Source: an uncultured Anaerolineae bacterium
GTDB taxonomy: Bacteria > Chloroflexota > Anaerolineae > Anaerolineales > Villigracilaceae
DNA length: 7,417 bases
Assembly (NCBI GenBank): GCA_903854805.1
Contig: CAINXK010000376.1
Coordinates: forward strand, 1-7,417
Direction: 5' to 3'
The translations under genes and the position numbers were made by a program. The notes beneath the pieces were generated by a model. It saw nothing but the letters and a program-made list of their open reading frames with translations, did not search any database and had not been told where the DNA came from. This document shows, piece by piece, positions 6,315 to 7,417 of the stretch; the first letter of the stretch is position 1, and each line of letters starts with the position of its first letter.

Positions 6315-7417
6315 GGCTTGTCTCCATTTCGCCAGCTTTGCATGAGTTCAGCCAGAAATTCCTGCGGGCTACCCCAAAAAATGTCGATGTCCGAGCTTTT
6401 CCCGAAGTAATCTTCAAGATAGGTACGCGCACCCTGTGGCTCCAGGATGCGTCCGTCTTCTGGTTCAACCTGTGCTGCGACCTGGGCATATTGGCTGCGG
6501 CGCTCGCTGCCGGGTTGGGCCAGAATGCTGCGGTACAGCACGCGGAAATCCCATTCTTCGGTTTGAAAGCCCAAAAAGAGCAGGCCAGAATCGCTCAATG
6601 CCACTCGCACTTGTTCCGGGATGATGTCCTTGTTGCTGGTCACGCCGATCAAAAAGTCAAAGTAATTGTCTTCGGTTAATACGATTGACTCCGGGTTATC
6701 CCAACAGCCAAACAGGTGAAATACCAGCGGCTTTTCGGGGGTGGGATCATCGGTGTATTCTCCTTGCTCTTTTTCAACGTGCTCATTCCAGGGGCAAAGG
6801 AAGACGCGTGGTTCGCGGCCGGCGGCCTTCAGGGCAGATTCGAGCAGGTTATCCTGGTTGGCGGTGATGTAGATCGGCAGGGGCAGTTCGGCCAGGGCTT
6901 TGTGCGGGTCGAACGGGTCGTTGGCGCGGTTGAGCGCTCCGAGCTCATTCAGCAGATCGTTCAGGCGGACAGTGCCCTGCCTGAGTTTCTCTGGCAGCGA
7001 GGCTGAGAAGCGCTGACGCAGGTGATTGATGAGGGTGTCTTCCAATTCTTCAAAGGGGAAGTGTGCATCCTGATGGATGGTCAGATACTGGGCGACCTGC
7101 GGGAGTGACTCGCGTTCGCTGGGTAACATGGGGTAATGATATTTTTCGGCCCAACGCGCGGCAATTTCGTGCATCGATCCGAGCAAGGGCTGCACCAGCC
7201 CCGGTCCGATCAACGGCGTGCAGTGGCCGCGTTTGATGTTGCGGATGACTGCCGGCAGTTTGGTGGCACCTTTGCGTGCATCCCCAAAACCGGGGGTGTA
7301 CCAGAGCCGGCCACTTTTGAGGCGCATGAACAGGACCGGCACCCAAAAATCGGGGGCATCGCGTACCATGCCGCGTGCCACGCTAACAGCCCGATCGATC
7401 TGTCCATCCTGGTTGAG
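6311..7417 (-). CDS. CHAT-SIR2 protein, partial (C-terminal 368 residues)
   Basis: The frame is open to the window edge, so the N-terminus is missing. A GTG at 7381 is not taken as the start, because codons upstream of it continue family-like sequence. Visible residues 1-43 (LNQDGQIDRA, VPVLFMRLKSGR) match the C-terminal end of CHAT domains, the caspase-like cysteine proteases; the His-Cys catalytic part would lie outside the window. Residues 57-300 are a SIR2-like NAD-binding domain of the SIR2_2 type. It has a nucleotide loop PLIGPGL at 68-74, ITANQDNLLESAL at 184-196 (Asn187, Asp189), FHLFG with the presumed catalytic His234, VLTEDNYFDFL at 246-256 and LLFLGF...DFRVL at 279-294. The tail ends in the family-typical YLEDYFG and FWGSPQEFLAEL. 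Such SIR2 domains in conflict systems usually act by breaking down NAD; here that is inferred. The stop TGA overlaps the STAND start by four bases, so the two are co-translated and probably work together. Confidence 0.85.
   Translation of the reverse strand, partial: LNQDGQIDRAVSVARGMVRDAPDFWVPVLFMRLKSGRLWYTPGFGDARKGATKLPAVIRNIKRGHCTPLIGPGLVQPLLGSMHEIAARWAEKYHYPMLPSERESLPQVAQYLTIHQDAHFPFEELEDTLINHLRQRFSASLPEKLRQGTVRLNDLLNELGALNRANDPFDPHKALAELPLPIYITANQDNLLESALKAAGREPRVFLCPWNEHVEKEQGEYTDDPTPEKPLVFHLFGCWDNPESIVLTEDNYFDFLIGVTSNKDIIPEQVRVALSDSGLLFLGFQTEEWDFRVLYRSILAQPGSERRSQYAQVAAQVEPEDGRILEPQGARTYLEDYFGKSSDIDIFWGSPQEFLAELMQSWRNGDKP
6321..6325 (-). promoter_or_regulatory. Ribosome binding site within the CHAT-SIR2 gene for the STAND gene
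   Basis: Minus-strand GGAGA lies six bases before the ATG at 6314, inside the last codons of the upstream gene. Together with the ATGA stop/start overlap it indicates translational coupling of the two proteins. Confidence 0.6.

Noticed and set aside
6158..6679. 173-codon plus-strand open frame across the two-gene junction
   Set aside because: It is antisense to both well-supported minus-strand genes and has no recognisable domain.
7210..7407. Minus-strand 65-codon frame near the right edge
   Set aside because: It is an out-of-frame shadow of the CHAT-SIR2 gene, whose own frame is open to the edge and matches family motifs.
3282..7417. Naming the pair Avs5, DSR or Thoeris
   Set aside because: Avs5 joins SIR2 and STAND in one polypeptide, DSR lacks this STAND-WD40 partner and Thoeris pairs SIR2 with TIR. 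The shared parts support only a general conflict-system call.

Overview
The window looks like chromosomal DNA of a free-living bacterium, most probably a Chloroflexota (Anaerolineae-like) species. The phylum is an inference: CHAT-SIR2 proteins, nSTAND1-TM-WD40 proteins with the SWxxxAC...TCP tail, and secreted proteins like the one at the left end are, from memory, frequent there. No rRNA, tRNA, CRISPR array or intact mobile element is visible. All three complete genes and the partial gene at the right edge lie on the minus strand, so the layout is best read from right to left.

Right half (3282-7417): a tightly coupled two-gene unit that is the most interesting part. The upstream gene is cut by the window edge. 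Its visible part starts with the C-terminal end of a CHAT (caspase-like protease) domain and continues into a complete SIR2-like NAD-binding domain. Its TGA overlaps the ATG of the next gene (ATGA). That gene encodes a 1010-residue protein: nSTAND1 NTPase, one membrane helix, an alanine-rich coiled coil built of 14-residue repeats, and a seven-blade WD40-like propeller. A protease plus NADase-type effector paired with a STAND switch and a propeller sensor fits the predicted NTP-dependent biological conflict (anti-phage or self/non-self) systems. The membrane topology and three close cysteine pairs suggest that the propeller lies outside the cytoplasm.

Middle (1927-3281): a 362-base intergenic stretch with a strong 18-bp inverted repeat, a -10-like element and a small hairpin precedes a YeiH/UPF0324-family membrane protein (putative sulfate exporter family) that starts with TTG behind a good AGGAG site. 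It is probably unrelated to the conflict module.

Left part (1-1926): a long AT-richer, gene-poor stretch (853-1632), a plus-strand coding remnant with no start codon of its own near its 5' end (1633-1884, convergent with the YeiH-family gene), and a small secreted protein of unknown function (268-852) with its own ribosome binding site and a good intrinsic terminator. A CGCGGA-rich inverted repeat of the extragenic-palindrome kind sits at the left edge.
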